Origin: an uncultured bacterium
GTDB lineage: Bacteria; Actinomycetota; Coriobacteriia; Coriobacteriales; Coriobacteriaceae
Reading direction: 5' to 3'
NCBI GenBank assembly: GCA_905216075.1
Contig: CAJMSO010000114.1
Span: forward strand, 1 to 6,113
DNA: 6,113 nucleotides
Of the stretch, positions 5,995-6,113 are shown piece by piece. Both the position numbers and the translations under genes were made by a program. Position 1 is the stretch's first letter. Each line of letters opens with the position of its first letter. The notes under the pieces were generated by a model that saw only the letters and a program-made list of their open reading frames with translations, ran no database searches and was not told the DNA's origin.

Positions 5995-6052
5995 AAAGCG
6001 ACGAGGCCCGGAACGCAACGGCATTGCGCCCGGGACTCGTCGTTTTTCTTCT
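5995..6052 (+). terminator. Strong intrinsic terminator of the topoisomerase operon
   Basis: CGACGAG (5999-6005) pairs with CTCGTCG (6036-6042). After one G-A mismatch, CCCGG (6007-6011) pairs with CCGGG (6030-6034), and CGCAA (6014-6018) pairs with TTGCG (6024-6028) around a 5-base loop. The T-run TTTTTCTTCT (6043-6052) follows at once, and AAA at 5995-5997 can pair with its start. It lies 33 bases past the A-subunit stop codon. Confidence 0.92.
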
Positions 6053-6058
6053 CAACTA

Positions 6059-6107
6059 TTTTTTAACGCAGATAAATTGATTTCTGCTTATTTTTCTGCG
6101 TAAAAAA
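6059..6107. repeat. AT-rich inverted repeat downstream of the operon
   Basis: ACGCAGA (6066-6072) and TCTGCGT (6095-6101) are perfect arms, flanked by TTTTTT (6059-6064) and AAAAAA (6102-6107), which also pair if A6065 is bulged. The spacer holds a third half-site: TTTCTGCTTA (6081-6090) is a near direct repeat of TTTCTGCGTA (6093-6102), 12 bases apart. No T-run follows the hairpin on either strand, so terminator function is unlikely. The A+T content contrasts with the rest of the window and suits a promoter/operator of a gene beyond the right edge. Confidence 0.5.
6077..6106 (+). promoter_or_regulatory. Possible promoter for the next gene
   Basis: TTGATT (6077-6082) and TAAAAA (6101-6106) match 4 of 6 bases each to the -35 and -10 consensus, with an 18-base spacer. 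The CTGC-type half-sites described for 6059-6107 lie in and around the spacer, as an operator would. AT-rich DNA gives such matches by chance, and no downstream gene is visible to support it. Confidence 0.25.
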
Positions 6108-6113
6108 TGTCAG

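Noticed and set aside
1..6113. CRISPR array, tRNA/rRNA gene, insertion sequence or integrase attachment site
   Set aside because: I saw no regular spaced repeats, no tRNA-like cloverleaf with a CCA end, no transposase or integrase reading frame, and no long terminal repeats.

Overview
The window (about 60% G+C, strong preference for C- or G-ending codons, GTG as well as ATG starts) looks like a chromosomal segment of a high-GC anaerobic gut actinobacterium of the class Coriobacteriia, most likely Collinsella or a close relative. This rests on the style of the two topoisomerase proteins and the lipoprotein as I know these families. No search was run, so the genus is an inference.

Layout: (1) Bases 1-86 hold what may be the last 27 codons of a plus-strand gene ending in TAG. 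(2) Bases 87-196 are intergenic and carry an intrinsic terminator that works on the minus strand. (3) Bases 197-1213 (minus) encode a 338-residue secreted lipoprotein with a clear lipobox and two probable extracellular domains of unknown function. (4) Bases 1214-1677 are a 464-base divergent intergenic region dense in inverted repeats. It contains a 37-bp nested palindrome, a box matching the Gram-positive/actinobacterial LexA (SOS) consensus GAAC-N4-GTTC, copies of the 9-mer TTATGGGCC/GGCCCATAA, and a plausible sigma-70-type promoter ahead of the next gene. (5) Bases 1678-3675 and 3721-5961 (plus) encode the B (ATPase/Toprim) and A (breakage-reunion) subunits of a complete type IIA DNA topoisomerase, in a two-gene operon with a 45-base gap. 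(6) Bases 5995-6052 form a strong intrinsic terminator closing the operon. (7) Bases 6053-6113 are an AT-rich block with a further inverted repeat and a weak promoter-like pair that may belong to the next gene.

The two topoisomerase genes make one A2B2 enzyme. The B subunit binds and hydrolyses ATP and supplies the Toprim metal site. The A subunit supplies the active-site tyrosine that cuts DNA. The pair resembles the topoisomerase-IV-like (ParE/ParC-like) family found beside ordinary gyrase in many Clostridia and Coriobacteriia. The A subunit lacks a recognisable GyrA box (needed for negative supercoiling), and no dnaA, recF or other origin genes are nearby. A decatenase/relaxase acting beside a separate gyrase is therefore the best reading.

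The window contains no obvious new defence or mobile system. The most interesting points are the possible SOS control of this topoisomerase, the palindrome-rich promoter region, the repeated GGCCCATAA motif (including a copy between the two subunit genes), and a naturally non-canonical quinolone-binding region (Ala and Glu where E. coli GyrA has Ser83 and Asp87).
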